Assembly (NCBI GenBank): GCA_023406895.1
Contig: JAEXTV010000021.1
Coordinates: forward strand, 124,001-188,000
Source of the DNA: Bacillota bacterium
Lineage (GTDB): Bacteria; Bacillota; Clostridia; Christensenellales; SZUA-584
DNA: 64,000 bases
Direction: 5' to 3'
Every line of letters begins with the position of its first letter. Position 1 is the stretch's first letter. This document shows positions 1-8,996 of this stretch, one piece after another. A program made the translations under genes and the position numbers. The notes under the pieces were generated by a model that was not told where the DNA came from, searched no databases, and was given only the letters and a program-made list of their open reading frames with translations.

Positions 1-1
1 G

Positions 2-781
2 CATCTGGAAACGTTCGGCAGCATTGAGACGATTGCGAAAACGAAATACGAACTAATCGAAAGCCTGCCGCAAAACGGCTGCGCTTTCTTCCCGGGAGAC
101 AACGACATCTGCCGCGGGTTGTATGAAAAGACCGCGATAGAAAAGAAACTCTTTTCCGTCGATGATACGGGTGACTCGGATGTCCGCGCAGAGAACATCA
201 AAACAGGCAGCTTCGGCAGCCGGTTCGAGCTGGTTCTAAGCGGCGAACGCGTGATATGCGAAACCAAACTGCTCGGCAAACACAACATATCAAACATCAT
301 CGGCTGTGCGGCAGTGGCGCACAAACTCGGGCTGAGCACAGCGCAGATACGCCTCGGCATACGAAAGATTCAGCCCGTGGAGCACCGGCTGCAAATGCTG
401 CCGACAGCCAACGGCATCACCGTGATTGATGACGCGTTCAACGCAAACCCATCCGGCGTACGCGCCGCGATGGAGGTGCTGCGCGGGTTCAGCGGACGCA
501 AGGTGGTGGTGACGCCCGGCATGGTAGAGCTGGGGGACCGTGAGGAGGAAGAAAACCGCGCATTTGGCCGCGTGATGGCATCTGCCGCCGATCTGGTGAT
601 GCTGATCGGCCCGAAGCATACGCGCCCGATTTACGAAGGCTTGCTGGAAGGTGGCTTTCGCAAAGAAAACATACAGGTTTACAGATCGCTTGATGATGCA
701 GCCAAGGTTTTGTGGACACAGGTGAATCCCGGCGACGTTGTGATATTCGAAAACGATCTGCCCGATAATTATAACGAGTAA
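2..781 (+). CDS. murF: UDP-N-acetylmuramoyl-tripeptide--D-alanyl-D-alanine ligase, C-terminal part
   Basis: The reading frame is open from the window edge, so the N-terminal Mur domain with the P-loop lies upstream. The visible 259 residues hold the end of the central ATPase domain (a segment LETFGSIETIAKTKYE typical of MurF) and the C-terminal domain with VIDDAFNANPSG, a version of the MurF signature DxYNANP with Phe for Tyr, then PGMVELGDREEEEN. MurF adds D-Ala-D-Ala to UDP-MurNAc-tripeptide in the cytoplasm. The ddl gene that makes D-Ala-D-Ala follows after a few bases, so the two are probably cotranscribed. Identity is secure; only the 5' end is missing. Confidence 0.93.
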   Translation, partial: HLETFGSIETIAKTKYELIESLPQNGCAFFPGDNDICRGLYEKTAIEKKLFSVDDTGDSDVRAENIKTGSFGSRFELVLSGERVICETKLLGKHNISNIIGCAAVAHKLGLSTAQIRLGIRKIQPVEHRLQMLPTANGITVIDDAFNANPSGVRAAMEVLRGFSGRKVVVTPGMVELGDREEEENRAFGRVMASAADLVMLIGPKHTRPIYEGLLEGGFRKENIQVYRSLDDAAKVLWTQVNPGDVVIFENDLPDNYNE

Positions 782-795
782 GGAAGGATATGACG

Positions 796-1953
796 ATGAA
801 AAAGAACCTTGCGGTGACTTTCGGCGGAAGGACGGTTGAGCATGATATCAGCATTATCACGGCTAATCAGCTGATGAACAGCGCGGACAAAAGCAAATAC
901 AACATAATCCCCATTTATATAGACCGTGACGGCAAATGGTATACGGGAGAAAAGCTGCTAGATATGGCAGTGTTCAAAAAGTTTGATCCGAATCAAAAAG
1001 GCGTGAAACGTGTGTTCCTTTCGGCATCGGCCGATGCGACGCTCTATGAATACGGGAGGAAGCAAAAGCCCGTTTGCCAAATCGACGTGGCCATTCCCGC
1101 CATGCACGGCCTGCATGGCGAAGACGGCACCATGCAGGGACTGTTCGAACTCTCTGATATTCCTTATTCCAGCGCCGGTGTCACAGGTTCAGCCGTATGT
1201 ATGGATAAAATAGTGATGAAAGCGGCGTTTATCGGCTTTGGCTTTCCCGTTCTTGATTCTCTGTTTTTTGAGCGGGACGAATTCTATGCGGACAGCGACG
1301 CAGCCGCTCAAAGAGTTGAAGATAAGCTCGGTTATCCCGTATTTATTAAACCCGCCAACTTAGGGTCCAGCATTGGCGTGAACCGCGCGGATAATAAAGA
1401 TACGTTTGTATACGCCATGGAGGTGGCCGCCAAATACGACAGGCGCATACTCGTGGAAAAAGCCGTCACGGACATTAAAGAAGTTAACTGCTCTGTGATG
1501 GGCTGGACGACAGACGCGAAAGCGAGCGTGATTGAGCAGCCCGTGACGTCCAGCCGTTTTCTTGGATTTGAAGAAAAATACATGAGCGGCGGTAAATCCA
1601 AAGGCATGAAATCGCTGGGACGCAAAATTCCCGCCGACATCTCCGAGGCGATGGCGGAGCGTGTGCGTCAGCTGTCGCTTGATATATTTAAATCACTCGA
1701 TTTAAAAGGCGTGGTAAGAATCGACTATATCATTGATCAATCCACAGACACGCTCTATGTCAATGAAGTCAATACCATCCCGGGATCCTTCGCTTTTTAT
1801 CTCTGGGAACCGGCGGAAGTGCCGTTTGGTGCGCTGGTTGATAATCTGGTGGCGATCGCCGAGCATCAGATGAGAGAGAAGAAAAAGGCTGAGTTTGCAT
1901 TCGACTCCAATGTTCTGCAAAAAGTGGCGAATGGGTTTAAAATAGGAAAATAA
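796..1953 (+). CDS. ddl: D-alanine--D-alanine ligase
   Basis: ATP-grasp ligase that makes the D-Ala-D-Ala dipeptide used by MurF. Visible motifs are AMHGLHGEDGTMQGLFE (substrate and N-terminal domain), KPANLGSSIGV (ATP-grasp) and EVNTIPGSFAFYLW (canonical EVNTxPG, metal and product site). At 385 residues it is in the upper size range of the family. An ATG also exists 6 bases upstream, but the ribosome binding site AGGAAGG ends only 2 bases before it and 8 bases before the chosen ATG, so the second ATG is preferred. I see nothing pointing to a D-lactate or D-serine ligase, although the omega loop alone cannot settle specificity. Confidence 0.93.
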   Translation: MKKNLAVTFGGRTVEHDISIITANQLMNSADKSKYNIIPIYIDRDGKWYTGEKLLDMAVFKKFDPNQKGVKRVFLSASADATLYEYGRKQKPVCQIDVAIPAMHGLHGEDGTMQGLFELSDIPYSSAGVTGSAVCMDKIVMKAAFIGFGFPVLDSLFFERDEFYADSDAAAQRVEDKLGYPVFIKPANLGSSIGVNRADNKDTFVYAMEVAAKYDRRILVEKAVTDIKEVNCSVMGWTTDAKASVIEQPVTSSRFLGFEEKYMSGGKSKGMKSLGRKIPADISEAMAERVRQLSLDIFKSLDLKGVVRIDYIIDQSTDTLYVNEVNTIPGSFAFYLWEPAEVPFGALVDNLVAIAEHQMREKKKAEFAFDSNVLQKVANGFKIGK

Positions 1954-2021
1954 TCTGTTTGCAATTGCCTGGGTATATATATATACTATGCATATATAAA
2001 TATGATTTGGGAGGGCATTTT

Positions 2022-2411
2022 ATGACAGATAATAAGAATTCCCTTGGTATGGATCAAAAAACGGCGAGCTGGTTCTCTTATGTGTTGAGTTGGCTAAGCG
2101 CGATAATTATTCTGGCTACGGAAAAGGACAACAAAATCGTCAGGCAGCATGCATGGCAATCACTTTTTCTTGGCTGTGTTATGACAGCCGCTTTCATTGT
2201 TCTTGGAATAATTCTCTCGATTGCCGCCCCGGCAACAATATGGGGTCTTGCGCTTTATGGAATGTCCCCGATATACATTATTTTTAGCATTATTGATTGG
2301 TTGTTGGGATTGGGGTGGCTGGTACTTAGCATTATCTGCATATTAAAGGCCTTACAGAATGATATGTTTAAAATCCCGGTTATATATGGCTGGGTAGAGA
2401 AAATGAAATAA
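2022..2411 (+). CDS. small DUF4870/Tic20-like membrane protein
   Basis: A 129-residue protein with a polar N-terminus (MTDNKNSLGMDQKTASWFSY), then about three hydrophobic segments near residues 20-33, 44-70 and 82-110. The segment EKDNKIVRQHAWQSLFLG between the first two resembles the loop of the DUF4870/Tic20-like family, whose role in bacteria is unknown. The start is set by GGGAGGG about 6 bases upstream. An in-frame upstream extension begins with an unsupported codon inside an AT-rich stretch and was discarded. A strong terminator follows, so this looks like a single-gene transcript or the end of the murF-ddl unit. Confidence 0.7.
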   Translation: MTDNKNSLGMDQKTASWFSYVLSWLSAIIILATEKDNKIVRQHAWQSLFLGCVMTAAFIVLGIILSIAAPATIWGLALYGMSPIYIIFSIIDWLLGLGWLVLSIICILKALQNDMFKIPVIYGWVEKMK

Positions 2412-2441
2412 TTAAAAAGCATTAAAGGATTCAGATAAGAG

Positions 2442-2475
2442 AGGCTCCACAGCAAAAGCTTTTGGAGCCTTTTTC
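2442..2475 (+). terminator. rho-independent terminator
   Basis: The hairpin AGGCTCC...GGAGCCT is followed directly by TTTTTC. It closes transcription of the small membrane protein gene. Confidence 0.85.
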
Positions 2476-2573
2476 TTGGAAAACATAATGCGTACCGGGT
2501 ATTTCAAATGGCTTTAATAAGGAATGAAGCCCATAAAATCTAGTAAGAGAATAAATCTAGTCAGGCAGAAAAC

Positions 2574-2650
2574 CTTCTCCTCATCGAGACGGTGGTGCGA
2601 AGCATCGGATGAGGTGTCAAAAAAGGCTGACAAATCGAACACCTCATCAG
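2574..2650. repeat. REP-like palindromic intergenic element
   Basis: CCTCAT and ATGAGG arms flank GGTGGTGCGAAGCAT, itself a small hairpin (GTGC-GAA-GCAT). The arm GATGAGGTGT recurs inverted as ACACCTCATC about 20 bases on. From memory this resembles dispersed palindromes common between genes in clostridial genomes. No coding potential is seen in the gap of roughly 400 bases around it, apart from the terminator just upstream. Confidence 0.55.
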
Positions 2651-2825
2651 TTGCCCGCCGCGACAGCTTTGGATTAAAGGATTAGTTCTGAGCTTTAATT
2701 GGTCTATCACCCTTCTGTGAGTACCCTATACAAGGGCGGGATTATACTGTCAAATGAAAGACGGGGGATATTCGCTGGTTAGCGTTGAATGGTAATAGAC
2801 TGACTCTACTAATTCCAAAGGCAGA

Positions 2826-3527
2826 TTAATCCGCATTTTTGGGCATGGCTTCGTTCTTATTCTGCAGATACAGCCCGTCCGAGGGATTCCATTCCGCATA
2901 CATCACATCGGAATAGTTAAAAATATTTTGCTCGCTCAGCTTTTGCTTAAGCCATGTTTCATCAAACCCTAGCAGTTTTAAATTGTATAAATCCGGCCTT
3001 CCGTCAAGAATCACAGCCAGATTCAGTGATGATGGCGGCGATTCAATATGAAGATCACTCCTTAGCACCGCTTCATATGGCGCTTTTTTAATGACGGTGA
3101 TGATACCGCTTGGCTCAACGATCGCATATTCCACTTCTCTCACCGAAAAGATCTCTTTATTGCGTAATAGGCTGAGCAGTTCGGTGAAATCGAGCTTCTC
3201 TTTTTTAAGCACGTCGAAATCCACTTTGCCTTTTTTTATAACAAGGACGGGGGACCCTTCGATGATATTTCTGAATCTGTGTGACTTCTGTGTGATTTTT
3301 TCGATCACATACAAAAGTAACGCCCAAACGGCAATCGCATAAATGACATATAATATGTTTGTTTCATCATAGATGGTGTTGCCGAGCAGTTCACCCATCA
3401 CGATCGCGGAAATAAAATCGAAAGGCGAAATCTGCTGAACATGACGTCTGCCGATGATTTTAACAGCCACCATCAGTGCGATAAATCCGAAAACCAGCTC
3501 CAATGTCAAATCAATAATCGAAGGCAA
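2826..3527 (-). CDS. DUF421 membrane protein (YetF/YdfR family)
   Basis: A 233-residue protein with three N-terminal hydrophobic segments (about residues 5-22, 38-52 and 56-78). They include KIIGRRHVQQISPFDFISAI and the GELLGNTI motif typical of DUF421 proteins. A soluble part follows with the family pattern GSPVLVIKKGKVDFDVLKKE and FSVREVEYAIVEPSG. In Bacillus several members are sporulation or stress associated, but the molecular role is not established. It stands alone on the minus strand between plus-strand genes. Confidence 0.85.
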   Translation of the reverse strand: MPSIIDLTLELVFGFIALMVAVKIIGRRHVQQISPFDFISAIVMGELLGNTIYDETNILYVIYAIAVWALLLYVIEKITQKSHRFRNIIEGSPVLVIKKGKVDFDVLKKEKLDFTELLSLLRNKEIFSVREVEYAIVEPSGIITVIKKAPYEAVLRSDLHIESPPSSLNLAVILDGRPDLYNLKLLGFDETWLKQKLSEQNIFNYSDVMYAEWNPSDGLYLQNKNEAMPKNAD

Positions 3528-3713
3528 ATGATGACCCCCTTTTTTTGCCGCAGTATAAAAATAGTTTGCCGCTGCCGATATCGTTTATGCGCCTCATTAA
3601 ATGGCTTTGATGTATCTGTCAATCATGCGGCAGGGCAAGAGATGGGGATTTCTTGAATAATCACGTATGAATAATCAAATTATAAACAAAACGCAATAAT
3701 GGAGGGATGGGTA

Positions 3714-4373
3714 TTGCAGCCATACAGAAGACTTCCTAAACACATTGGCATTATACCGGACGGAAACAGAAGATGGGCTGAGGGAAAAGGCTTTAAAAAG
3801 GAAGCTGGTTACGGCTTTGGAATAAACCCGGGGTTTGAACTGTATAAAGAATGCATCGAGCTCGGCATCAAGGAAATGACGTTTTACGGATTCACGGTGG
3901 ACAACACCAAACGCCCATCCGCGCAGACGCAGGCGTTTCGAAAGGCATGCGTGGATGCCGTCATGCAGATCTCACGGTACGACGCCAACCTCCTGATTGT
4001 GGGTAATACCGAATCGGCGCTTTTTCCCAAGGAGCTGCTGCCGTATACAAAAAGGGTGAAATTCGGCAAGGGCCTCATGAATGTCAACTTCCTAGTCAAT
4101 TACGGATGGGACTGGGACCTCAGCCAATCACGCGGGGCAGAGGAAAGAAAAAATAAAGATAGTTTCACAAAAAGGATTGCGTCGGCTGATATATCCAGGA
4201 TAGACTTAATCATCAGATGGGGCGGACGGAGAAGGCTCAGTGGATTCCTTCCGATACAATCCATATACGCCGATTTTTATGTGATTGATGCGTACTGGCC
4301 GGATTTTAGACCGAAGCATCTTTACGAGGCGCTCGATTGGTATCAGGAACAGGATGTGACGCTGGGCGGATAA
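3714..4373 (+). CDS. divergent cis-prenyltransferase (undecaprenyl diphosphate synthase family)
   Basis: The fold is recognised from KHIGIIPDGNRRWAEGKG (family IMDGNGRWA, catalytic Asp kept), FYGFTVDNTKRP (family YAFSTENWKRP) and DLIIRWGGRRRLSGF (family IRTGGEHRISNF). Cis-prenyltransferases elongate farnesyl diphosphate with isopentenyl diphosphate. The protein is about 219 residues, slightly short. By alignment from memory with E. coli UppS, Glu198 is Arg, Asn203 is Gly and the Mg-binding Glu213 is Asp (IYADFY). GGAGGG sits 7 bases before the TTG start; an in-frame ATG upstream overlaps that site and is less likely. It is not beside cdsA, so it may be a second paralogue with a different chain length or role. 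Confidence 0.75.
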   Translation: MQPYRRLPKHIGIIPDGNRRWAEGKGFKKEAGYGFGINPGFELYKECIELGIKEMTFYGFTVDNTKRPSAQTQAFRKACVDAVMQISRYDANLLIVGNTESALFPKELLPYTKRVKFGKGLMNVNFLVNYGWDWDLSQSRGAEERKNKDSFTKRIASADISRIDLIIRWGGRRRLSGFLPIQSIYADFYVIDAYWPDFRPKHLYEALDWYQEQDVTLGG

Positions 4374-4383
4374 GGAGGGCGCT

Positions 4384-5295
4384 ATGGTTGAAGTGTGTCT
4401 GCTGGGATGCGGCGGCATGATGCCGCTGCCACAGAGGCGGCTCACGGCGCTGTTGGTCAGGTTCAATGGCAGAATGATATTGATCGACTGCGGCGAGGGA
4501 ACTCAGGTTTCTGTGAAGCAGGCGGGGTGGGGGTTCAAACCGATTGATGCGGTTTGCTTCACGCATTACCATGCCGACCATATTGCGGGCTTGCCGGGCT
4601 TGCTGCTCACACTTGGCAATGCCGGACGGACACAGCCGCTGGCGCTGATCGGCCCGCCAGGGCTAACGCATGTGATGAAAGGGCTTACCGTTATATGCCC
4701 GAATTTGCCATATGATATCAACATCATTGAATTGCCTGAATCACAAGCCTGCGAATTCAATATCGGAAGCGTACGGGTCAGCACCCAACCCGCTCATCAC
4801 TCGGTTCCGTGCTTCGCTTACCGCTTGGATATCAAAAGGCCGGGACGTTTTCTTGCCGACCGCGCAAGCGAACTCGGTATTCCGCAGATTTATTGGCACA
4901 GGCTGCAAAACGGCGAGCCCGTTGATATTGACGGCAGGCACTACGAGCCGGACATGGTGCTCGGGCCGCCGCGAAAAGGCATCAGTGTGACATACTGTAC
5001 CGATACAAGGCCCGCAGAAGCACTTGTCGCGTTCTGCTGCGAATCCGACCTTCTCATCTGCGAGGGCATGTACGGCGATGATAACATGCTCACCAGTGCG
5101 GTTGAGAAGATGCATATGGTATTTTCGGAAGCCGCAGCGCTGGCCAAAGCCTCTGGCTCGACCGAACTATGGCTCACGCATTACAGCCCGTCGCTTAAGG
5201 ATCCCGATGTGTTTATTGACCGAGTCAGAAGCATTTATCCCAATGCACACACCGGACACGACCTGATGATGAAAACGTTGACGTATACGGAATAA
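4384..5295 (+). CDS. rnz: ribonuclease Z
   Basis: Metallo-beta-lactamase-fold endonuclease that trims tRNA 3' trailers. It shows LGCGGMMPLPQRRLTALLV at the N-terminus, DCGEGTQ, the zinc motif THYHADHIAGLPGLL, the exosite-like insert near residues 130-200, CTDTRP and LTHYSP near the C-terminus. The 303 residues are normal for the family. It starts 10 bases after the prenyltransferase gene with AGGAGG upstream, so the two are probably cotranscribed. Confidence 0.92.
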   Translation: MVEVCLLGCGGMMPLPQRRLTALLVRFNGRMILIDCGEGTQVSVKQAGWGFKPIDAVCFTHYHADHIAGLPGLLLTLGNAGRTQPLALIGPPGLTHVMKGLTVICPNLPYDINIIELPESQACEFNIGSVRVSTQPAHHSVPCFAYRLDIKRPGRFLADRASELGIPQIYWHRLQNGEPVDIDGRHYEPDMVLGPPRKGISVTYCTDTRPAEALVAFCCESDLLICEGMYGDDNMLTSAVEKMHMVFSEAAALAKASGSTELWLTHYSPSLKDPDVFIDRVRSIYPNAHTGHDLMMKTLTYTE

Positions 5296-5790
5296 ATACA
5301 GAAACAATCCTATCTGGCCGGATGGTGTCATAGTTCTTCCATGCATTATATACTTTCTGTTCCAAGAGAATCATCATACTAATTCGCCCATTAAACATAG
5401 AATACTCCTTGCTTATTGAACGCTCGGAAAACAGCACAGACCACAACCGACTGCCGAGGCTCTGCTCAAAATTCTCACGTCTGAAACATATAGAAGAATC
5501 ACCGAAACTGTCGGCCTTTCTGCTGGTGAAAGATAAAGCATCGCGTTTAACCGCATAGAGAAAAAGCCTCTGTTGAGATATCATTCGCGTCAGAGTCAAT
5601 TCGATACCCTTAGACTTTTTTCACATCAATATAATATGAGGTTGCTGACGGTTGGCCATGCGCGCCATAAGCCGATTATGCCTCCGGGACAAAGGCTTGA
5701 CGGTCTATGTGACCGCACACAATGTGTTACCGCACATACTATAATATTAAGCCATATAAGGCATGAATGTGAAGGAAGAGAGGAAAGAGT
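5296..5790. other. intergenic stretch before cotJABC, no gene supported
   Basis: About 495 bases. Short open frames on both strands lack plausible ribosome binding sites and family motifs. The last 100 bases carry the octamer ACCGCACA twice, about 20 bases apart, and CATACTATAAT, which could be a -10 element for a sporulation or vegetative promoter of the cotJ operon. No convincing -35 was found. Confidence 0.4.
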
Positions 5791-6018
5791 ATGATTTCAG
5801 ATTTCCAAATGGACATGAACATGCCCGGTGCAGGCAATTGCGTTCCGCAGGAAACAGTGATTTCAGATGTTAAGCTGGCACACGCTTATGTTCCGTTTCA
5901 AAAAATGTGTGCGACGTATATGCCTCTTGAAGGATTAAGGCAGGGGACCATCTTCCCGCCGCTCGTCGGTATTTATGGGTGGCATAACAAAGGGATGGGG
6001 GATGATATGTATGACTAG
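5791..6018 (+). CDS. cotJA: spore coat associated protein CotJA
   Basis: A 75-residue protein with the CotJA core LAHAYVPFQKMCATYMPLEGLRQGTIFPPL. In Bacillus, CotJA works with CotJC in the inner coat, made in the mother cell. The ATG follows GGAAGAGAGGAAAG at suitable distance. It is the first gene of a tight cotJA-cotJB-cotJC operon; its end overlaps the start of cotJB. This is direct evidence that the organism forms endospores. Confidence 0.93.
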   Translation: MISDFQMDMNMPGAGNCVPQETVISDVKLAHAYVPFQKMCATYMPLEGLRQGTIFPPLVGIYGWHNKGMGDDMYD

Positions 6019-6286
6019 GGATGACATGCTTAAAAAAATCAGTGCACTGGATTTTTATATCATTGATCTCGGGTTGTACCTGAATACGCATCCGGAAGAC
6101 AAGGAAGCAGTGATGAAATATAATGCTATGGTGAAAGAAGCGAGCGCCCTGCGGCAGGATTATCAGGAGCAATTCGGTATGCTGATGGTTGGAAGCGCGC
6201 AAAGCAGAACCCCGTGGCAGTGGATTGATAACCCGTGGCCGTGGCAGTATAAATTTAATTTTGATTTGTCGGGAGATGATAAATAA
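6011..6286 (+). CDS. cotJB: spore coat protein CotJB
   Basis: A 91-residue protein with the CotJB pattern ALDFYIIDLGLYLNTHPEDK and the aromatic C-terminus WQWIDNPWPWQYKFNFDL. The chosen ATG lies 9 bases after a GGGGG ribosome binding site. Earlier in-frame starts either overlap that site or have none. The stop codon shares one base with the cotJC start. Confidence 0.92.
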   Translation: MTRDDMLKKISALDFYIIDLGLYLNTHPEDKEAVMKYNAMVKEASALRQDYQEQFGMLMVGSAQSRTPWQWIDNPWPWQYKFNFDLSGDDK

Positions 6287-6885
6287 TGTGGATGTACGAT
6301 AAGAAACTTGAATATCCAATAAAGATAAAAAAGCCGGATCCGAAAATGGCAAAGGTTATTATGTCTCAATACGGAGGTCCCGACGGAGAGTTGGCTGCGT
6401 CACTTCGCTATTTAAGTCAGCGTTTTTCTATGGTCACTCCGGAAGCCAAAGCAACGCTTAACGATATCGGCACGGAAGAACTCGCGCATTTGGAGATGGT
6501 CGGCACCATGGTGAAGCAGCTGACGCAGAACGCAACAATCAAAGAAATCGAAGAAGCGGGAATGGCTGCTTATTTTACGGATCACGATAAGGCCATTTAC
6601 CCGGCGAGTGCGGCGGGTGTGCCGTTCACAGCGGCCTATATTCAATCCAAGGGAGATCCCATTACTGACCTGACTGAGGATTTGGCGGCGGAACAGAAAG
6701 CACGCTCCACATATGAATATTTGTTGACTCAGGCGGATGACCCGGATGTGATCGAGCCGTTAAGATTTCTGCGCGAAAGAGAGATTGTGCATTTCCAGCG
6801 TTTCGGCGAATCGCTGCGGCTCGTTCAGGATTACCTTGCAAACAAAAAGAGATTCAGCATGGGCAATATGGGGAAGATGAAATAG
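6286..6885 (+). CDS. cotJC: spore coat manganese catalase-like protein CotJC
   Basis: A 199-residue ferritin-like di-manganese protein. The metal-site helices are visible as GELAASLRYLSQRF, GTEELAHLEMVGTM, DLAAEQKARSTYEYLL and REREIVHFQRFGE, with Glu and His ligands in place. Family members decompose hydrogen peroxide and are coat components in spores. It is translationally coupled to cotJB. A second, longer member of the same family lies about 2.5 kb downstream on the other strand. Confidence 0.93.
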   Translation: MWMYDKKLEYPIKIKKPDPKMAKVIMSQYGGPDGELAASLRYLSQRFSMVTPEAKATLNDIGTEELAHLEMVGTMVKQLTQNATIKEIEEAGMAAYFTDHDKAIYPASAAGVPFTAAYIQSKGDPITDLTEDLAAEQKARSTYEYLLTQADDPDVIEPLRFLREREIVHFQRFGESLRLVQDYLANKKRFSMGNMGKMK

Positions 6886-6946
6886 ATATAAACTTTAAGG
6901 GTGTACAAAGTGCATCATCAGAGCGTAAAAAAAAAGATCTCATAGC

Positions 6947-7012
6947 GTGGCCCCCTCTGACGAGGGGGCTGTCACCGATAGGTGACTGGGGGAGAGAAAA
7001 TGACTTAAAACT
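6947..7012 (+). repeat. dispersed intergenic repeat, copy 1
   Basis: This copy carries a CCCCCTCTGACGAGGGGG hairpin, then GCTGTCACCGATAGGTGACTG, a second hairpin (GTCACC-GATA-GGTGAC), then GGGGAGAGAAAATGACTTAAAA. The second half recurs near 56730 on the same strand and, diverged and inverted, near 49370. It sits in the otherwise empty gap of about 370 bases after cotJC. No gene is seen there. Confidence 0.7.
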
Positions 7013-7116
7013 GTCTGCAGTGAATGCAATCTATTTGACACTTGGAATGGCAAATGTCGTTCATTCAAGGTGAGATAAAAATCTGACGGGCGGCTTTTAG
7101 CTGTATCAACAGTTTT

Positions 7117-7146
7117 AAGGATGCACAATGCTGCATCCTTTTTTTC
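7117..7146 (+). terminator. rho-independent terminator
   Basis: Nine-base stem AAGGATGCA/TGCATCCTT with a CAATGC loop and a T tract. It lies about 230 bases after cotJC, so it probably ends the cotJ transcript after the repeat element. Confidence 0.8.
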
Positions 7147-7253
7147 TTTGCAAAACAATCAACAAATAATGCCTTTTGCGTAATATAAAAAGATACATAA
7201 GCTTTCGGAAACGATGCTGATTGATCCATTAATCAATGGAAGGTGGTGATACA

Positions 7254-7691
7254 ATGATCAATAGTACAATGACGAATAACCGGAATCGAACATACGAAAA
7301 TGATGGAGTTAAAAATAACGGGAACCTCACAAGAACGCCCGGAAGAGCGGCGGACAAACCGATAGACAGACCGATGGATATCCCGCCAATCGATCAATTT
7401 ACGGGGGAGAGCGTGATGCCGTCAGATTCACTTCTGGTTCCTCTCGTACCGGCCACCGGGCCGCAGCCAACAGCAAACATAAGCCCAAAATTTTCTCAAG
7501 GATATTTAATAGAACATATCGGTCAAAACGTACGCGTCGAATTCCTAATCGGTTCGGAAGGTGCTTTGATTGACAGAACGGGCAGGCTCGTTGAAGTGGG
7601 TGAAAATTATATCGTCCTGCAGCCGTTCGGCACGGATGATCTGCTCATGTGCGATTTGTTTTCAATCAAATTTGTCACAATCAGCCGATAG
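7254..7691 (+). CDS. GerQ-like spore coat protein (tentative)
   Basis: A 145-residue protein in two parts. Residues 1-80 are low-complexity, rich in Asn, Pro and Asp (GRAADKPIDRPMDIPPIDQF). Residues 82-145 form a small beta-rich domain (YLIEHIGQNVRVEFLIG...LVEVGENYIVLQPFGTDDLL...FVTI), which resembles in layout the GerQ coat protein domain that is crosslinked in Bacillus coats. The similarity is by eye and moderate. AAGGTGG lies about 8 bases before the ATG. The position beside cotJABC supports a coat role. Confidence 0.5.
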   Translation: MINSTMTNNRNRTYENDGVKNNGNLTRTPGRAADKPIDRPMDIPPIDQFTGESVMPSDSLLVPLVPATGPQPTANISPKFSQGYLIEHIGQNVRVEFLIGSEGALIDRTGRLVEVGENYIVLQPFGTDDLLMCDLFSIKFVTISR

Positions 7692-7695
7692 CCAT

Positions 7696-7732
7696 AAAAG
7701 CCTATGACAGATACCGTTATAGGCTTTTTTTA
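7696..7732. terminator. bidirectional rho-independent terminator
   Basis: AAGCCTAT/ATAGGCTT stem flanked by A and T tracts lies between two convergent genes, so it can serve both strands. It slightly overlaps the stop codon of the minus-strand amidohydrolase. Confidence 0.8.
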
Positions 7733-8896
7733 TACCTTGTCGGATTGATAGACGATTTGGCCGTTGATGATCGTGTAGAGACAGTTGGTAAACGTATCCA
7801 TGGGGTTGCCGTCAAAAATGGCGATATCCGCATCTTTTCCGGGCGCAAGGATGCCGACCCGGTGAGCGACGTTGCATATTTGCGCGGCGTTGACCGTGAT
7901 GGACTTGAGCCCTTCGTCTATTCCCAGCCCTTCTTTGGCCGCCAATCCGGCACATAGAGGCAAATACTGTATGAGAGAAACGGGATGATCCGTGGTGATT
8001 GCGACTTTCACACCGGCACGATGCAAAACGCCGGCTGTTTTAAAATCGGCATACTGAACCTCGATTTTGTTTCTGGAGGCAAGGCTCGGGCCGACAATGG
8101 CAGGATAACCGGATTCTTTAATAGCCGAATCAATGAGATGGCCCTCGGTACAGTGGTCAAGCGTCAAACGAAGGTCAAACAGTTTTGCGATACGGATGGC
8201 CGTTAAAATATCATACGCACGGTGAACATGAGCTTTTAGCGGGATTTCCTTGCGAAATACGGGCAGCCAGCATTCCCGCCGCGGATTTTCTTCAAACGGT
8301 TCGTTATTTGCTTTCGCAGATTCCTTTTGCTCATAATACGCCTTGGCGTAAAACAGCTCTTCACGCAGCATGGCCCCGATCGACATGCGGGTAGACGGCA
8401 TTAAGTTATTGCCGCCATAGTTCTTTTTCGGATTTTCTCCGAATGCAATCTTCATAGCGGCCGGTTCCATGACGATCATATCATCGAGTTTGCGCCCGTC
8501 TGTTTTGATGAACGCAAACTGTCCGCCCACAACGTTGGAACTGCCGGGGCCGATCATGGCAGACGTAATACCCGCTTTGATGGCGCTGTGAAATGCGGCA
8601 TCCATCGGGTTGATCGCGTCGATTGCTTTGATATAAGGTGTGACAGGCATGGTCACCTCATTGCTGTCATCACCGTCCATTCCAACCTTTTCTTCAGAAA
8701 CGCCCATGTGGCAGTGGGCTTCAATGAGCCCCGGCAGTACCCAGCACCCACGCGCGTCTATTTCTTTTCCGTCAGTATTTTTAGATGCATCAATCGTTTC
8801 GCTCACGTCGGCGATGATATTTCCGTTAACCAAAACACATCCGTTATCATAGTTAATCCCGTTCATTGTGAAAATTTTACCGTTTTTTATAAGCAT
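7730..8896 (-). CDS. imidazolonepropionase-like amidohydrolase
   Basis: A 388-residue metal-dependent hydrolase of the amidohydrolase superfamily. An N-terminal composite beta domain (LIKNGKIFTMNG...DARGCWVLPGLIEAHCHMG) carries the HxH metal motif. Further features are DHCTEGHL (metal His), ITTDHPVS (metal Asp) and a C-terminal sandwich return with GILAPGKDADIAIFDGNP. GGGAG lies 8 bases before the ATG; a GTG three codons upstream overlaps that site. The substrate cannot be read from the sequence; cyclic amides or imides are typical. It is not linked to histidine or allantoin genes here. Confidence 0.8.
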   Translation of the reverse strand: MLIKNGKIFTMNGINYDNGCVLVNGNIIADVSETIDASKNTDGKEIDARGCWVLPGLIEAHCHMGVSEEKVGMDGDDSNEVTMPVTPYIKAIDAINPMDAAFHSAIKAGITSAMIGPGSSNVVGGQFAFIKTDGRKLDDMIVMEPAAMKIAFGENPKKNYGGNNLMPSTRMSIGAMLREELFYAKAYYEQKESAKANNEPFEENPRRECWLPVFRKEIPLKAHVHRAYDILTAIRIAKLFDLRLTLDHCTEGHLIDSAIKESGYPAIVGPSLASRNKIEVQYADFKTAGVLHRAGVKVAITTDHPVSLIQYLPLCAGLAAKEGLGIDEGLKSITVNAAQICNVAHRVGILAPGKDADIAIFDGNPMDTFTNCLYTIINGQIVYQSDKV

Positions 8897-8996
8897 TAAA
8901 TTCACTCCCTTTGAGATTATTACAAAACATTCTTTGCATAGCGTGCCCTTGAAAAGAAAATAATAAACTTAAGAAATGAGTAAAGGAGAAGCGATA

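Noticed and set aside
5573..5794. Possible 73-codon gene just before cotJA
   Set aside because: No ribosome binding site and no motif; it runs into the cotJA start region. The stretch probably contains the cotJ promoter.
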